Assembly (NCBI RefSeq): GCF_011386835.1
Contig: NC_088796.1
Location: forward strand, 85,705,968 to 85,769,967
Direction of reading: 5' to 3'
Origin: Chrysemys picta bellii
Taxonomy: Eukaryota > Chordata > Testudines > Emydidae
DNA length: 64,000 nucleotides
A model generated the notes under the pieces. The model saw only the letters and a list, made by a program, of their open reading frames with translations. It made no database searches and was not told the origin of the DNA. Made by a program: the position numbers and the translations under genes. The first letter of the stretch is position 1. Each line of letters opens with the position of its first letter. Below, in pieces: positions 30,241-44,170 of the stretch.

Positions 30241-31850
30241 AGGGATAAGCCATAGATGCTGGAGCCCTTCCTGAGCTCAAAAGTCTGAACTCTGTAAGGC
30301 AGGCCATATAATTACTGCCTGTCCTTGGGGCAACTGAATTCTCAACTAGTCCCAAGTCTGTCAGATACCAAAGATCTAAAGTTGGTGGGGCAGCAACAAT
30401 AGATGTCTCCTGTCAAGTGGGGCAAACTGCTGAAATCTGCAGTCTACAGTCTCAAGGTGAATGGCCCTAGCTGGGGTCCTGCTTCCTGTCTGCTGAGATC
30501 TCCCTGTCCTAGTCTGCTCCTCAATCCCCTTTCTCCTCCTGCTCCCCTACTCCTGCAACGCTTCATCTTCATCAGAGCCTTCCCCTGGTTTGTATCCACT
30601 CCAAAGGCCTGAGGAAATTGATTAACTTGTTCCCCATGGGATGGTGACCCTAAACCCACAATTCCCCCAATAAAGTGGTGTTCTCAACCACCTCACAGGC
30701 AACAACTCTTAATGCATCCAGGAGGGCCGGACTGGGGCCCTCCATGGCATAAGAGAGAAGACCCTCCTCTACAATACCTGGCCACTCCAATGTTCCCCTT
30801 TCCCCCAGGAGAACCTGCCCCAGCTATAGCTGCACAGGGACAGGTAGCTGCAGCTGCCAGCTTTCCCAAGCCTCTGTCTGTGACTGCTGCCTTCTCCACA
30901 GTATCCCATCATGAGCTGTGGAGGGAGGGAAGGGGACACCGTATCTTGCTGGGTCCCAGGTGAATGGCTCTGGGAGTGTGCACCTGAAGTGCCGTCTGCT
31001 GCACTATCAGCAGTAGCAGGTGTCCGACATGCCTCATACTTCCCTGCTCATGAGCAGGGAGAGAGGGTGGGGAAGCAGCACACTAGCAAGTCCCAGCAGC
31101 AGGACCATGATGGCAGCAGCAGCTCCACATATCTGTCACCTGCAAGTAGGGACAAAGTGGGGAGTGCAAGGCACTGTCAACCTTCCCCCAGCAGAGCTCC
31201 TGCTCCGTCCTGGAGCAACTGTGCTGCCAGGATGGGGAACAGGGGTATATCCCCATGGTAAGACAGACACCCCTCACTTGAAGTGCACCCTACAAACACA
31301 GGGAACGGTGGTTGTAAAGCTCCTACTTACTCTCCAGGTGCTGCTTCTCCTATGTGCAGAGCCCACCTCAATTCCTCTTTGTTCTGTCATCCAGAAAATG
31401 GTAGAATCTGGGAAGTGGAAAGAACCCAGTCCAACAGTAAATCTTGCTGCTGCTTGAACGGAGCCAAAGGAGCCTTCACATGGCCTGGGCTATGTTTTAA
31501 ATGAATGAAAGTGGAGAGCAAGGGACTAATCAACGCCCTTCTTCCCCAAGCTAGCCAATGATGGCTATAGACTCTGAAGAGGAGGGACACACCTGCATCC
31601 CCTCAGTGTGTGTTTTCCTTCCCCATTCAACTGTGGCTGTTCCAATCATCTCTGGCCCCAACAAGTTCCCCATCCATTGAGGAGGGTGGGTGACATTTGA
31701 CTCATGACAGTGATGACTGCAATCCCTGTATGAGGGCAGGTAGCTATGTGAGCAGTTCTTCTTCTCAGGGAAAGATGGTAATCCTTTCCCTGCCAACCAA
31801 GATAAGGGTATGTTCCCAACAAGCTCTATTTACGCCTTGTTTACACACAC
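30241..31850. other. Intronic sequence, possible upstream part of the YR element
   Basis: More GC-rich than most of the intron, with overlapping short ORFs on both strands but no convincing domain. Some of it may be the 5' portion of the recombinase-bearing element; this was not demonstrable by eye. Confidence 0.4.
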
Positions 31851-32148
31851 AGTGGTACGTCTATACTTACTTCCTGGTCCGGATGTAAGCGATCAATCTT
31901 CTGGGATCGATTTATCACGTCTTGTCTAGATGTGATAAATCGATCCCGGATCGATCCCGGAAGTGCTTGCCGTCGACGCCGGTACTCCAGCTCAGCGAGA
32001 GGAGTACGCAGCATCGACGGGGGAGCCTGCCTGCCGCGTCTGGACCCGCGGTAAGTTCGGACTAAGGTACTTCGAATTCAGCTACGTTATTAACGTAGCT
32101 GAATTTGCGTACCTTAGTCCGAAGTGGGGGGTTAGTGTGGACCGGGCC
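31851..32148 (+). mobile_element. Two-hairpin MITE, copy A
   Basis: Right end 'agtgtggaccgggcc' followed by TAA; left end about 'ggtacgtctatacttac'. It contains two internal palindromes: GATCGATTTATCACGTC paired with its complement around 31905-31950, and TTCAGCTACGTTATTAACGT around 32075-32105. It shares this plan with 58619-58902 (inverted) and 60508-60805. CpG-rich, no coding capacity. TAA duplication suggests a PIF/Harbinger-like origin. Confidence 0.8.
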
Positions 32149-32619
32149 TAAAGGTGAGATTTTTAAGTCAGTTCAGTTAAACCAGTGCTAGTCTGAGTGT
32201 GAACACACTGAAATTGATTGTAACCCTTTCTTGGACCTGTAAATCTACAGGCACTAGCTAAACCCATATAATGAGTTTTAAACTGCTATAACTGTCCACA
32301 CAGAAGTTTGCACCATTTAACTAAATCAGGTTTTAAAATAATTTAACTTAAGCCAGCACAATTTCTGTGTGTAGATAAGCTTTTGGTAGCTGTTCACAAT
32401 CAATCAGATGAATTTGACATTTTTAATCTGTTTCTTCATATCTAAAAAGGGAATAATATTTGTCTGGCATAATTAATATTTGTACAGAACTTTGACCAGT
32501 GAGAGTTGGTTATTAATTATTGTTAATTTTTATTAATAAAGGAGTGATGCAGTTTCAAGACCATTGCTCTGCTTCATTGAGAAGTAAAATATAGTGACTT
32601 TATGTATACTACTGTAGCA

Positions 32620-34200
32620 TTAGGAGTTCTAGTCATGTACCAGGACCCCATTGTGCTAAGCACTCTACAAATATAGAACAAAAAACACAGTCCCTGCCCC
32701 AAAGAGTTTATAGTCTAAGTACAAGACAAGATACAACAGATGGATACAGACAGACTGATGGGGAAGTACAAGTTAACAATGAGACAATATTCATTAGCAT
32801 GATGGGCTGTGGACTCAGCACACCAGCACCCTAACTGTTGTTGGGTTTTTTTAGGCATCAGAGCAAAGGAGACTTTAGAGGAGGGTTTTGATGGTGGATA
32901 ATGAGTTAGTTTTGTGAACATTTATGGGGAGATCCTCCCAAATATAAGGGACAGCATGGGAAAAAGCACAACAATGCTTGTTAGAAAATTTAACAAGTGG
33001 ACAATGATGGCTGGCATCATGGACCAATCATAGGTTGGAGCTGATCTTTCAGTTCTGAATGAGAGATGAGAGATAGAATGGGGCTAGACCGTGATGGTCC
33101 TTGAAAATGAAGACAAATAGCTTCCAGAGAAGAGGAGCCAATGGAGGGATGCAAACAGAGGGGTGACATTGTCCAAGGGACAGGCTAGGAAAATGATCTT
33201 TGCAGCAGTATTCTGAATGGATCTGAGCAAGGCAAGATTGCATATATTAAGGCCAGAGAGAAGGATATTGCAGTAATCGAGACGTGAGATTGAGAGATTA
33301 GAGGATACATGTGAATGCATATGAAAGGCTGTATCTTAGAGAGGTATTCAGAAAGAAGCAAGAAGGAAATAGTGGCAGGTGCAAGATGAAGATGACATCC
33401 AGGTTAATGGCCTTGGAGACAGGGAGGATGGTGGTGTTGTCCACTGTGATTAAGGAGGTAGCAGGGAGGGCTGTGGGTGGGCGAGGAGCAGAACTATTAG
33501 GAGCACTATTTTAGGCATGTTGAGCTTGAGCTGACAGTTGATATACACAAGGAGATATTCGGCAGGCCAACATTTTGGTTTGGACAGGAGACAGATCTGG
33601 AGCAGAGAGGTAGATCTGTGAGTCGTCAGCATAGAGATGGTAGTTGAATTGTGTTTGCAGATGAGATTACCCAGAGAAAAGGCATACAGGGAGAAGAGAA
33701 GGGGACCAAAGAAATCCCTGCAGAAAGCTGGTGGGTGCCTGAGAAGGATTATCCATGGGACACACAAAAGGAGTGATTACAGAGGGAGCAGGAGAACCAG
33801 GAAAGGACAGTCATGGAAGCCAAGGGATGATGTGATTTCACAAAGATCATTTACAGTGGTGTCAAAGGCAGGTCAAGAAGGATGAGGCTGAAGTACTGGT
33901 TCTGAACATTAACTAGGACAAGGTCATTAGAGACTTTGGTGAGAGTAGTTTCAATAACAGATAAGGGTCAAAAGTTGGAATGTGAGGGTCTCAGAATGAA
34001 CTGCAGGACAGGAACTCCACGTAGAACTTGTAGACAGTGCATTCAATAATCTTAGAGATGAAAGGGAGAAGAGAGTTGGGGTGGTAGTTGCAGAGACAAG
34101 TGGAGTCAAGGGTGTGTTTTTATTTTGTTTGTTATGAGAGAGCCTAGTGCATGCTTGTATTGCAAGGGGAAACAGCCAGAGGAGAGTGAGAGGTTAAAGA
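32620..34200 (-). mobile_element. Decayed antisense LINE (CR1-L3/L2/Rex1 group)
   Basis: The - strand carries, 5' to 3' from about 34200 down: a GPLLFSLY block (about 33690-33711), a catalytic 'YADDSQIYL'-type block displaced by a frameshift (about 33606-33634), then SRLDYCNILLSGLN and LLRSIQNTAAKI (33180-33300) and 'SLHWLLF' (about 33120). These are reverse-transcriptase thumb/C-terminal motifs of non-LTR retrotransposons. The 3' UTR region 32620-32730 reads like a common 3' end with 'tccctgccccaaagagttta' on the + strand. Multiple frameshifts; inactive. It is in opposite orientation to the host gene. Confidence 0.7.
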
Positions 34201-37200
34201 GAAAAGTAAGGGAAGGATTCAAGCTCTTAATAAAATCAGCCTATTAAAACCATGGTGTTTGTATTCACCTATACAAGTGCTGCAGTGAAACAGCTTCTAA
34301 TCAATAGTTGCTTAAAAAATCCTATTTCTGTCTACCAGCCCTGCATTACTGTTTAAAACCACAGTAGAATGGCATTTAAAGGCTGGTTTTAAAAAAATAC
34401 TGTTATGGCAAAAATTTGCAATTTTCACATAATTGGAATTCAATGAGTCTCTGCAGTAAATATGTAATATCCAATTTTACTATGCATCTCTGAGTCACTG
34501 GTAAAATATGTTCTGAGTCTCCTATATAGCTGTCTTCATTTACTGTACATGTAGGTGTCGTCCAGAGAGTTCACATGGGACATATTTTAAACTCTTATTA
34601 TTTCACCAGATTTTTTATTTATTTTAGTCAGCAAAGCTAGTCTAGGCACACATGCAACAAATGAACAATACAGGATACTCATCTGGGGAAAAAGTTTCTA
34701 CAAACTTGTAGTACCGGATGTAAACCTAACTATTCGGGAATTTAGCCAAGCTGTATCAGTTTAAGGGAAATTCTATTGGCAAAATATTTGTTTGCTATGT
34801 TTAATCTTATTATTTCTAGTACTTGCATGAGTGTGGGAAGTGACAACTTTTGAAATAAAGCCATGTAACCATTTGTTACGCTCTTCGCTTTGGCATTTAG
34901 ATTGTTAATGAAGGAAACAAGAAATGTCATGAAATATCGTATTGTTTCCTGTTTTCCCTACTGATAATTTTTGTCAGAAGTAAACATGTTTTACTCTTGT
35001 AACTAGATAAGAAAGAGGGCTCTGAAATTGTCGTAGTATTCCTAGAACTATATTGAAGAAATCCCAGGCACAGAAAAGTGATTATGCAATGAAAGAATAT
35101 TAAATTAAGCATCCTCGCAGCAACTACTTATCAGTAATAAATAATACAAATATTTTTAACTTTCTAATACTTCTGTTCCAGCAGAATAGTTGGCCAGTAT
35201 ACTCCACCCACTTTGCAATATTTAGTAGCACTACAATCTTGTATTTAAATGATTTCACCAGAACGTTATGTTAGTTATTCTATATATTCTGTTTTTTTCA
35301 TGTTTTTAAAATTTCACAGTGTAAATGAAAATATCTATGTTACAGACATGCAGCCAGATGTACCCCCTGCAGACATAGAAATATATCCACTCATGCTAGT
35401 CGATCAATGCTGACTGTTCAGACCACAGTTTCATATGAGGATATAATAGTTGTGTCAGCAAAAATGTGCATGTAGCCATTGTGCCCACAAAACTATGTAC
35501 AAATGCTGAATTTTGTACAAGTGTGTTTTTAATGCACCATTTAAATTTAGCTCTGAATGTCAAAAATGAATAGTGTTTCTGTTTTGCTAAGTGACAGTCA
35601 TGAAAGTCTAAACAGACTGTAAAAAGTCAAGCAAATAGAATAATTCAACATAAAATTACACTTGACAGGAATTTGAAACCCGTGAAACCTTCATTATCAT
35701 CATCATTGTTGGAAATTGTCCAGGAGAGAGGTCAAACAGAAGTCTCTTGATTGCACCAGTTTCTTTTTTTAAATTGTTCTCTTAAGATTTGTATGTCTGC
35801 TAACCTTCTGCACTCCATTGAGGGCAGATAGATGAGGCAGAATTCAAAACAAGCTCTTTGTAGAAGGAGGTAGTGTAGGTGGGAGAACTTTATCTTTATT
35901 TTATGAATCATCTCAAAATACACTTAGCAAATGAGCTGAAATGCTGGTATAAAATACCTATGTGAAAAGTGCAGAGCTACAGTGCACCACAAAACTAATT
36001 CCCCCTCCCCTCCCACCCAGCACATTATTTTCAAAAACATGCCATTATTACAAATGGTCAGGAAAGTCTAGACTTCAGATACGTTATTTTGTTTAGGAGA
36101 GTAAATGAGTGAAATTCACACACAAGGATTATTAAATATCCAAATCTGTTTTTATTGGCAAAGGATGCCAGGTTTTCTATCCTACTCAGTTTTTCCATCG
36201 TACTCACAGTTAGACAAAGGGTTTTTCCTTCATACGCATCTTGGGACAATCTTTGTCCCCTCTCCAGCTTAAAGGGCTTCTCTGTATGATTCTTCTCTCG
36301 AGCTGCTCAACTTCATTGGTAAGGGAATATTTCCACAGTTCTGATGGTGCTGTGCTGACACCGTCCCAAACCTATTAAAGAGCACATAGCAGTGAGGCAA
36401 ATTCACCCATTTTAGGAGCTCTAGCCATGACTTTTGGCTGTTTCCCATCATTTGCCGTACCAGCAGTGCAGCTCCAATGTTAGTATGGTGGGAACACTAG
36501 TATAGACCAGCTACTGGCCATTTAACCACCATGTTCTTTAGATGAGTCTCCATACTAGAGGTGGTTAATTTTATCACACTTTTATAGAATCTGTCATTTG
36601 AAATGAGCAAGCAGTGTCCTGCTGAGGTCCCAGTAATGTTTATTTAAAACTTGTTTTGAATTAAGCAGAAAGTGTCTGATGAAGGTGTTAAGTTTTATAT
36701 TTTGCCACATCCTATCCAGGTTTTCATTTCACATGGTAAGACTGAGTTGTTCATCCCATTCATCACATAGCAACAAACTAATGTACGGGTATTTACTGAT
36801 ATAATGGTAACAACTTCCAGCACTGTCAAGGTTATGAGCTAATTTCTGTGCTTAGACTGAGCATACATTCTATCAACTTTGTAATATTTGGTAATGTAGA
36901 GGCTGTGACTGCATGATTTAACTTGGACAGAGCTCAGAAACTTATCTTCTGTAAGCATATCTTTGGGGCATTTAATATTATGTGTTACCCAGAATTTGTT
37001 TTTTAAATTAAATTTGCCAGCACAGGTGAGTTCTATCCACATTCCAGAGTGGAATGCTGGGTAGTGAGTAGACAAAAGGCTTTGAACGGGCAATACTTTT
37101 TATGAAGGTAACCCAAGAGACAGTTAGTAGGGTTTTTTTTCCCTTTAGTGAAGCAGGAAAGGTATCATGTTTAACAGGTACACTAGATTGGACCAATATT

Positions 37201-37715
37201 CATTTTTAACATTTCACAAGCAAGGCATCTGTATGAGTTCCCAGTATCTGAGGTCTGCAGATGTTTTTTGTTTGACAGATATGCTGATGATGGAAAGGAG
37301 TAGTGAATCTGTAAAAATAATATGATTCCATAATGTACATATTTATGAGTAAGAGCATAGTATAATATGTATTTTTCATGAATGTACTTTATTTCTTTGC
37401 AGAATGAAAGAGGGATACATTTTAATTTAAATATTTTAGTTGCATTTGAATCTTTTTGCTTTGCAACTTACTATAATGAGTTAACTGCATGTCCCTCAGC
37501 AGACTAGCAACTGTCATCCATTTAAAAAAAAAAAGTTGAATATATCTCGCAGTTTTTTCATTAAAGACAGACAAGAAAGGAATTCAGCAAATCTACATCT
37601 GTTGCTGTAGCATAAATATAGTCAGAGGAATTCAGGTTCATTATTTAATTATTCTTCTTTCACTTTGTTTTGTACATTTGTACTATGATTGTGTTCTTTT
37701 TCTTTTGATTGACAG
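34201..37715. other. Intronic sequence, nothing recognised
   Basis: AT-rich remainder of the 15.6-kb intron. No terminal repeats, RNA gene or conserved ORF was recognised; a C-rich stretch occurs at about 36001-36020. Confidence 0.6.
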
Positions 37716-37934
37716 AAAGTAATGATATAGATCAGGACACAATGAAGGCAAACTCTCTGGGGTTTATTGGATGTCTCTCTTCAGTGCAGTTCAACCACTT
37801 TGCTCCTTTGAAGGCTGCATTGCATCATACCAGCTCAGCACCAGTCACTGTAAAGGGACGCTTCACTGAATCTAACTGCGGTACTTCAACTGGAGCTGAC
37901 TCAACATCAAGTGAAACAACCCATTCATTTGCAG
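37716..37934 (+). CDS. CNTNAP4: CNTNAP4-like exon: end of laminin-G domain 4 and linker
   Basis: The acceptor 'tttgattgacag' ends at 37715; the donor GTAGCA starts at 37935. Phase 1 at both ends, 219 bases. The translation (E)[20 protein letters not shown] then [15 protein letters not shown] ends the fourth laminin-G domain with the cysteine pair FIGCL...ESNC. A Ser/Thr-rich extracellular linker follows ([18 protein letters not shown]). The frame remains open about 220 bases past the donor, but the next exon restores the family sequence (ADHSG). Confidence 0.92.
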
Positions 37935-38282
37935 GTAGCATATGGCTAAAACTTGTTTTACCCTCTAAAACACAAGAAGAGTTCTCAGAACTTCATTCGT
38001 TACCATCTTTTAATGTGGGTATACATGACAGGGGTAGATTGAAAATGTGCTCTGTTCTGTTTGTTCTTCTCTTCCATTTTTCTAGCCTCTGTCATTTCCT
38101 CTTAATGTTTTTACTTTCCTGTTCACCTCCACATAGTGTGATTTACAACATTGATCTTTAGAACCATGTAGACCCACACTAACTTCATAGTTCCATACTG
38201 TGTGTGAACCATAACCATATATAAGTATCTTGAGAATCCTTCTTTCTACTTGTCTGTCAATTTCCTTTTTTTTCTGTTGCAG

Positions 38283-38354
38283 ATCATTCTGGACCAATAG
38301 ATGAGGGAGAGCCCTTAGCTAATGCAATCCGAAGTGACTCTGCAATCATTGGAG
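38283..38354 (+). CDS. CNTNAP4: CNTNAP4-like exon: juxtamembrane linker
   Basis: A 72-base exon. The acceptor 'ttctgttgcag' ends at 38282; the donor GTAATA starts at 38355. It reads (D)HSGPIDEGEPLANAIRSDS then AIIGG, the conserved extracellular stalk just before the membrane helix. The intron before it is only 348 bases, the shortest in the region. Phase 1 at both ends. Confidence 0.92.
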
Positions 38355-41300
38355 GTAATAGGGACTATAAAAGCTTCACTAGAACCATTTTTTAAATTAA
38401 CTTTGAATCTTTCAATGCTAAAGTGAAGTCAGTGGAACTTTTGGGTGCACAAGTAAAACAGTGTCAAATTAAAAGAAGCTCCATTTTATTACAAAGTGTT
38501 AGGAGCTGAGTGAAAAAGTCAAAATGATGTTTTAAAATATCATTAACTCTTGTCTACTTATTATATTAGCTTATATAGTGACAGTTTATATAAATATTTG
38601 AATACTCTATTGATGCACAGCATTTTAAGAACAGTTTACTAAGCTGCTTAATGCAAGTATCTATGATATGGATACCTACTTGGATACCTTAGGGCATACA
38701 GCATATTTTCAAGGAAAGAGCATTTTTATGGCTTTTTGGCTTTTACAATAATTCACTTTTGCCAATGGAGCATGTTCAAAGTGAGGAAGCCCTTTGTTAA
38801 ATAGATCTCAGCAGCACAGCTTTTGCCTTGCCTTTATGCTTGAGAAAATGGGGAATTTGCATGGCTTGAATGCCTGTTGTACCCCAAGGCAGGTTTCATT
38901 TTGGTTTGTCATTCAGTGCAATATACTCATGGATTGAGCTCCATTTGCACTGATTTTCAGTGTTTCAAAAAAGTTGGAAAATAAAATCCACATTAAGATG
39001 TTAAAAATATAGTTAATGTTGATCAGAGAATTGTTTTTCTTGATTCTCTTTACAATTTCTGCTGATCTACCTAATTGCTTTTTCAGGAAAATCACATTTA
39101 GTTCTTTTTTAAGCACTTTTTAAGAAATTCTGTTTTTATTAAAGGTTCTGCAGTGGGAGAATCATACACAATTTAATCACTCAAAATGAAATAAAATTGC
39201 ACTTATCTTGTGTAAGTCTCATTTTATTTTGTTCAAGGTGTACATTATATTGTCAATAGAAAACCTTGAAATTGAGTACTATGGATTTGGAGTCAGCAAA
39301 TCCAGGTTTTGATCATGGCTCTTGCAGACTTCTCAAACTTTTGAACTGAGCTGCTAGAAAGCCTAACAATTTTCTCTCTTCAGAAGGATAAACTTCAGAG
39401 AAGTCAAGCAAGTCTGATAATGTGAGTCTGGGGACAAAAAACTCTCAGTAGAATTTCAGTTTCCACAAATGGTGCTGGAACAAATATATGACAGTGACAT
39501 TTCTTTAAATAGCTACCCTGTGAGAGTTTTCTGATGGTATTTTTTTTTCTTTGGAAGAGGAGAGATGACAGAACTTCTCTTTGGTCCTGAAAATGGTTTT
39601 TCTGCTATGTCATTCAGTGATTCAATTTCAATTAGTGACTTGTACTGAAAAAAGAGAGTCCATCATTTGTCTTCTCTGGTTAAATTCTGAATATGTTTCT
39701 TTTGCAAGGGCCTTAAGAGCCTGAACATACAAAGTAAAAAAATTAGTGGAATAAAAGTACCAAATCTTCCCACCAAGTATAAGGGATTTATAACTACAGA
39801 ATATGCAGTCACATATAGAACAACTGAAATGATGGCATCCTCTATCCAATATGGCAGATTATTAATGACGTATTGTTGATACAAGTGTCTTCCTTAAAAC
39901 AACAGTTGATCAAAGGTTGCCTGCTTAAATGGTAGTGCTAAAGTCTGCAGTTTTAGGGCAAATTCTGGAAGATTTTCGGTTAACAATGTTGACTACAGCA
40001 GGTTGACAGTGCTTTTACTTTTGTTACTAATGTTTGGGAGAGCCAAGAAATGTCTTGAAATGACATTAGAATTGTATTAGAAATGTCCTGAAATTATATG
40101 TAGTGTCCTGAAATGAATGGATAATTTTATATATGGTAAAGGTATGAAAAGAAAAGTATGAGGTTAGTATTATTGGTACCAGGTTCAATGACTAGTAATC
40201 AGCTCTGAGGACTTCTCAACCAAAAATGATAGAAAATAAAATAGATACTTCTGCTTATGGCTTTAGGACCTGATCCAACTACTTTTAAGATTAATAGAAA
40301 GACTCATTGATTTAACTGGGGTTTGGACCAGGCCTCAGCTAGCCAAAAAAATATTTCTTTCTTTTACAGTTTGTTTTCCATATTTTACCAAACACTTTGT
40401 ATAGCATGGACATGCACAGTTCAGTCACTTCATCAACCTTGACTCTGCCTTGTAATAATGACATGCAGTAACCAAAGGATTATGGTTAAGGTCTCATAGT
40501 GTTTGCAGTCCCAGATTAAATCAAATCGATGTTTATAGATAACATCTTTTTTCCCCACATTTTTTCTCACAGTGTCACTACTGAGCAGAGTTAAGGGTTT
40601 CTTAATTGTTTGGGTTTCTTAATTGTGCATTTCCATGTCTTAACATTTTTGAATTTCTTTTAAATTAATCCTTAACTTTGAATTTCCTAGGTTTATAATG
40701 CCTGTTTGGGGAATAACTGCAACATCCCTGTAATGTTTTTCACCCTTAACTTAAATTGGTACTGTCAACCTTAATTAGATTTATATTGTACATAGCATGT
40801 TATATGTATATTTGTCACAAACTTGAGAGGGTCTTAGAACTATCCTCTGTTCTGGTATTTAGTCATTCATTTGTCAAAATTTCCTTGTAAATCAGGAAGA
40901 CTATTCAGTACCAAACTATTATGTCTTCTCATAGGAGAAAATTAGCTTCACTCCCACAAAGTTTGAAAAATAATGGCCTATGGGTGTGAAGATGAGTGGG
41001 CTGATGGGGTGAAATCCAACATTTAACCCAGGGCTGGAATGTGAGATTGCAGCACAGACCCTCTATGACTGCTATTCAAGGCTATAGGGCCACCACTCTA
41101 GCCAGAGCGGCCACTAGGTTAATGTAAAAGTGAATTCCATAACCCCCTCACCTGGGTCGTCTGTGGCCCACTCCATCACCAACCTTCATTCCCCTTTTTT
41201 GTGGGAAGTGAGAAGTATGCAGATATATTTGTATAGCCTCATGCAGGACCCTATGGTACGATAAAGTCATGATTAAAAAACTGGCGTTGTTCCTTTGTGC

Positions 41301-41780
41301 CATGGATGAATTCCACCCACAGACCATTTCTGTCAATGGGGATTTCAGTTATTTTTGTGTCACTGAGTAACATTGATTTGAGAAAAAAATGCTACTTATG
41401 GGCTCAGCCTTGCAAGGAATGGTTAATTCAGACAAAAAGGGACTGAGAACCCTCCCTACCAAAGGGCCCCTCCAGCAAACCAAAGTGTCACCCCAAACAA
41501 ACGTGTTTCTGAATTAAGCACCTTTCCTAGGTTAATTTGTAGACAAACTAATGGGGGTGGGGGCAATTATAAGGTGCCAATCACCGTGGTATCGAGGCAT
41601 TTGAGGAGTCTTATGCACACAGTTTAATTGTTCATTCTAGTGAATACAAATTTGTGATTATTATTATACTGAAATGGAATTGTCTCAGCCAATCAGATTT
41701 TTCAAGTTATGCCATTCCTTCAGTTCTGATTGGTTCTGGGTGTCTGGTTTATCTAGTGTTTGTAATTTTCTCAATAATAA
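38355..41780. other. Intronic sequence, nothing recognised
   Basis: AT-rich first part of the last visible intron. Short ORFs have no domain similarity; no clear terminal repeats. Confidence 0.6.
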
Positions 41781-41871
41781 GCAACAGAGAGTCCTGTGGC
41801 ACCTTTAAGACTAACAGATGTATTGGAGCATAAGCTTTCGTGGGTGAATGCCCACTTTGTCGGATGCATGT
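41781..41871 (-). mobile_element. Solo 3'-end fragment related to the Penelope-like element
   Basis: The + strand 'gtcctgtggcacctttaaga', 'gcataagctttcgtgggtga' and 'cggatgcatg' parallel the terminus at 44580-44670 ('gtacttgtggcaccttagag', 'gcataagctttcgtggacta', 'cggatgcat') with substitutions. It is the 3' end of a related subfamily, about 3 kb from the large insertion. Confidence 0.7.
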
Positions 41872-43739
41872 CAGTAATAATATGCTATTCTAATATTCTG
41901 CCAATCAGAGTGAAGATATTTAGATAATCATAGTGTAGTTCTTCACAGCACAATAACTGGATTGTGAATATGTAAGTCTATCTAGTCTGCACTCTATAAT
42001 CCATCCACTCTGATTGGGCCCTATACTCAGAATCTCCAAACCATTTGCTCAAAGGCATTCTGTTGACTTAAGGTGACTTTGCATCAGGACATGCTCCTTC
42101 TATTCTTTCTACAGTTTGTCTGATCCTGATACCACTTTTCTCTAGAAGACTGGTACTGCAGATTGCAAGGAATTTGGCCTAAGCAGAAATAGGATACCTG
42201 CTGTGAAAGATCTGTAATTGTTAACTCACCTAAAACTTAAACACAAACAAACATCCATTTGATTTTTAAAATCAGTTACTTAGCTCTCCACAGAAACCCT
42301 TTGCTGCACACACTAAAGGTGTTAGGGTGGGGAAAAAATACCATAGTCTGAAATCTCAAGCCTACAGTTGTAGCAAGGGAAGAAAGGAAGATGTTAATGA
42401 ACCTAAAAACACTGCAATTTTAACACAGTTTAAGGTGTTCTACTCTGATAAGTAACATTAAACATGCAATTTTAAGGTTTTGTGTTTGTCTGTCACTCAA
42501 TGGTTTCCAAATCAAATGTTCTCAGTTTACAAATAAAATGATTTTTTTTTCTTACTGTCAACACTGCAAACTCATTTCGGCTTCTGAAAAATCAAATTGG
42601 GTTCTTCTCATCTGACACATCATCTCCAGTAATATCAGTTATACAGCCTAGTGACTGCTGTACAACTCACTGGATGTTGATGTTTCCTAGTCTTGGGCCT
42701 AATTCTCCACTACTTACATCTTGTTTAGTCATTTATATTTGTACAACGTGAATGTTAATTGCTACCAAATCAGAATGGTAACACACCCACTTTGTACTCA
42801 CTGTGTATCAATGTAAATGACAACTCGAGGTGCAAGGTAATGGAAATTCAGTCCCATGGAGTGCAAGCATCAACAGCATCCCACAGATACAAAGCAAGTG
42901 TGAGTAGCATGTCTGGGATAGTCAAATGCAAGCTGGCTGGTGCTTGATTTGCACCCACTTCCCTAAGTATAGGATCTCTAAGGGTGCCCTGGAAAGCACC
43001 AGGGCGTGGGTCATTCTCCTTCTAAACATGATTGGTCAGTAGAAGAGAGTTGGGATCTGTACTGGGTTAGGCAGATAAAGGAAGGGGAAACATAGTACTC
43101 TTGCACACACAATTATTTCTTCCATATTTTACGTCACTCAAAGGTCAAAGACCCTGATTGTTTGTGCCACCGTATATGTTGGACCTTTAATGTTTAACTT
43201 TCTAATTTTAGGTTGCAACTTTGATACAATTTTGCCTCCTATTTCTTGTTTTCATTTTCATAAATAGAAAACAACTGTAGAGTAAGCACCTCAGCTCAGA
43301 CTATTAACTGAGCAATGGCTGAGAACACCAGCAAGCTTTAGGCACCTGCAAGTCTTAAATGCCCATTGTACATTTACTGTATATTCAGCCATAATGAAAA
43401 ACAAATATACAAACAAAAAATTAGTACCTAAAAACATCCTAACTTTTGGGGGTGAGATTCTGTCCTATTGAAGTCCTCTTTGGGAATTTGTCATGGACTT
43501 ATATGTGGTCAAGATTTTACACTTGGTTCCTGATACTGGGTTTTCCCATGTGTCTAAATCTGTCATAATTACTTATTATGTAGGAAAGATGCTTAATTTA
43601 TGTGCTAGATACATTTTAGAGGGTTATGTTTTTAATTGCATTAAAACCATAATTGTTTTTGAACTGCAAGAGACACCGAGGTTCCCACTATTTTTAATGT
43701 AAACCTCTCTGGTTATTGCTATTGAACACATTAAGAGTG

Positions 43740-44170
43740 GTGTACACTACACGTGTGTGACATTTTTCAACCAAAACTCTTCCTTGGTGAAAAATACAGA
43801 TTTGGGTTGACTCACAAATTTGTGTTGATTTTGGCAAATTATTTTGGTTTAAGAAAACTACTACAACAATTCAAAAAAAGATTGAAATGTTTCATTTAAA
43901 CATTTTCAAAACAAAATATTGTGATTTTTCAATCAAAATGACTTTTTGTTTTGAAATTACCTTTGATTTATTTTAATTTAAGAAGAAAAGTACACTCAAA
44001 AATCAAAATGAAACATTTAGTTTCAAATCAAAATGTTTAATTTGACACAAATTATTTTTTTCAATGTTTCAATTTGCTGACATTTAAATAAATTAGTTCT
44101 TGGGCTGACTTGAAACTGTTTTATTCTAAGTGCCAAAAAACCAAAAAATCAATAATTCACACAGCTCTAG
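43740..44170. repeat. A/T-rich self-similar repeat
   Basis: Many variants of 'aaaatgaaacattt' and their complements ('tgtttcaatttg', 'ttttgaaat') alternate across the block, making it strongly self-complementary. The family is unknown. A weaker relative may lie at 2871-3090. Confidence 0.45.
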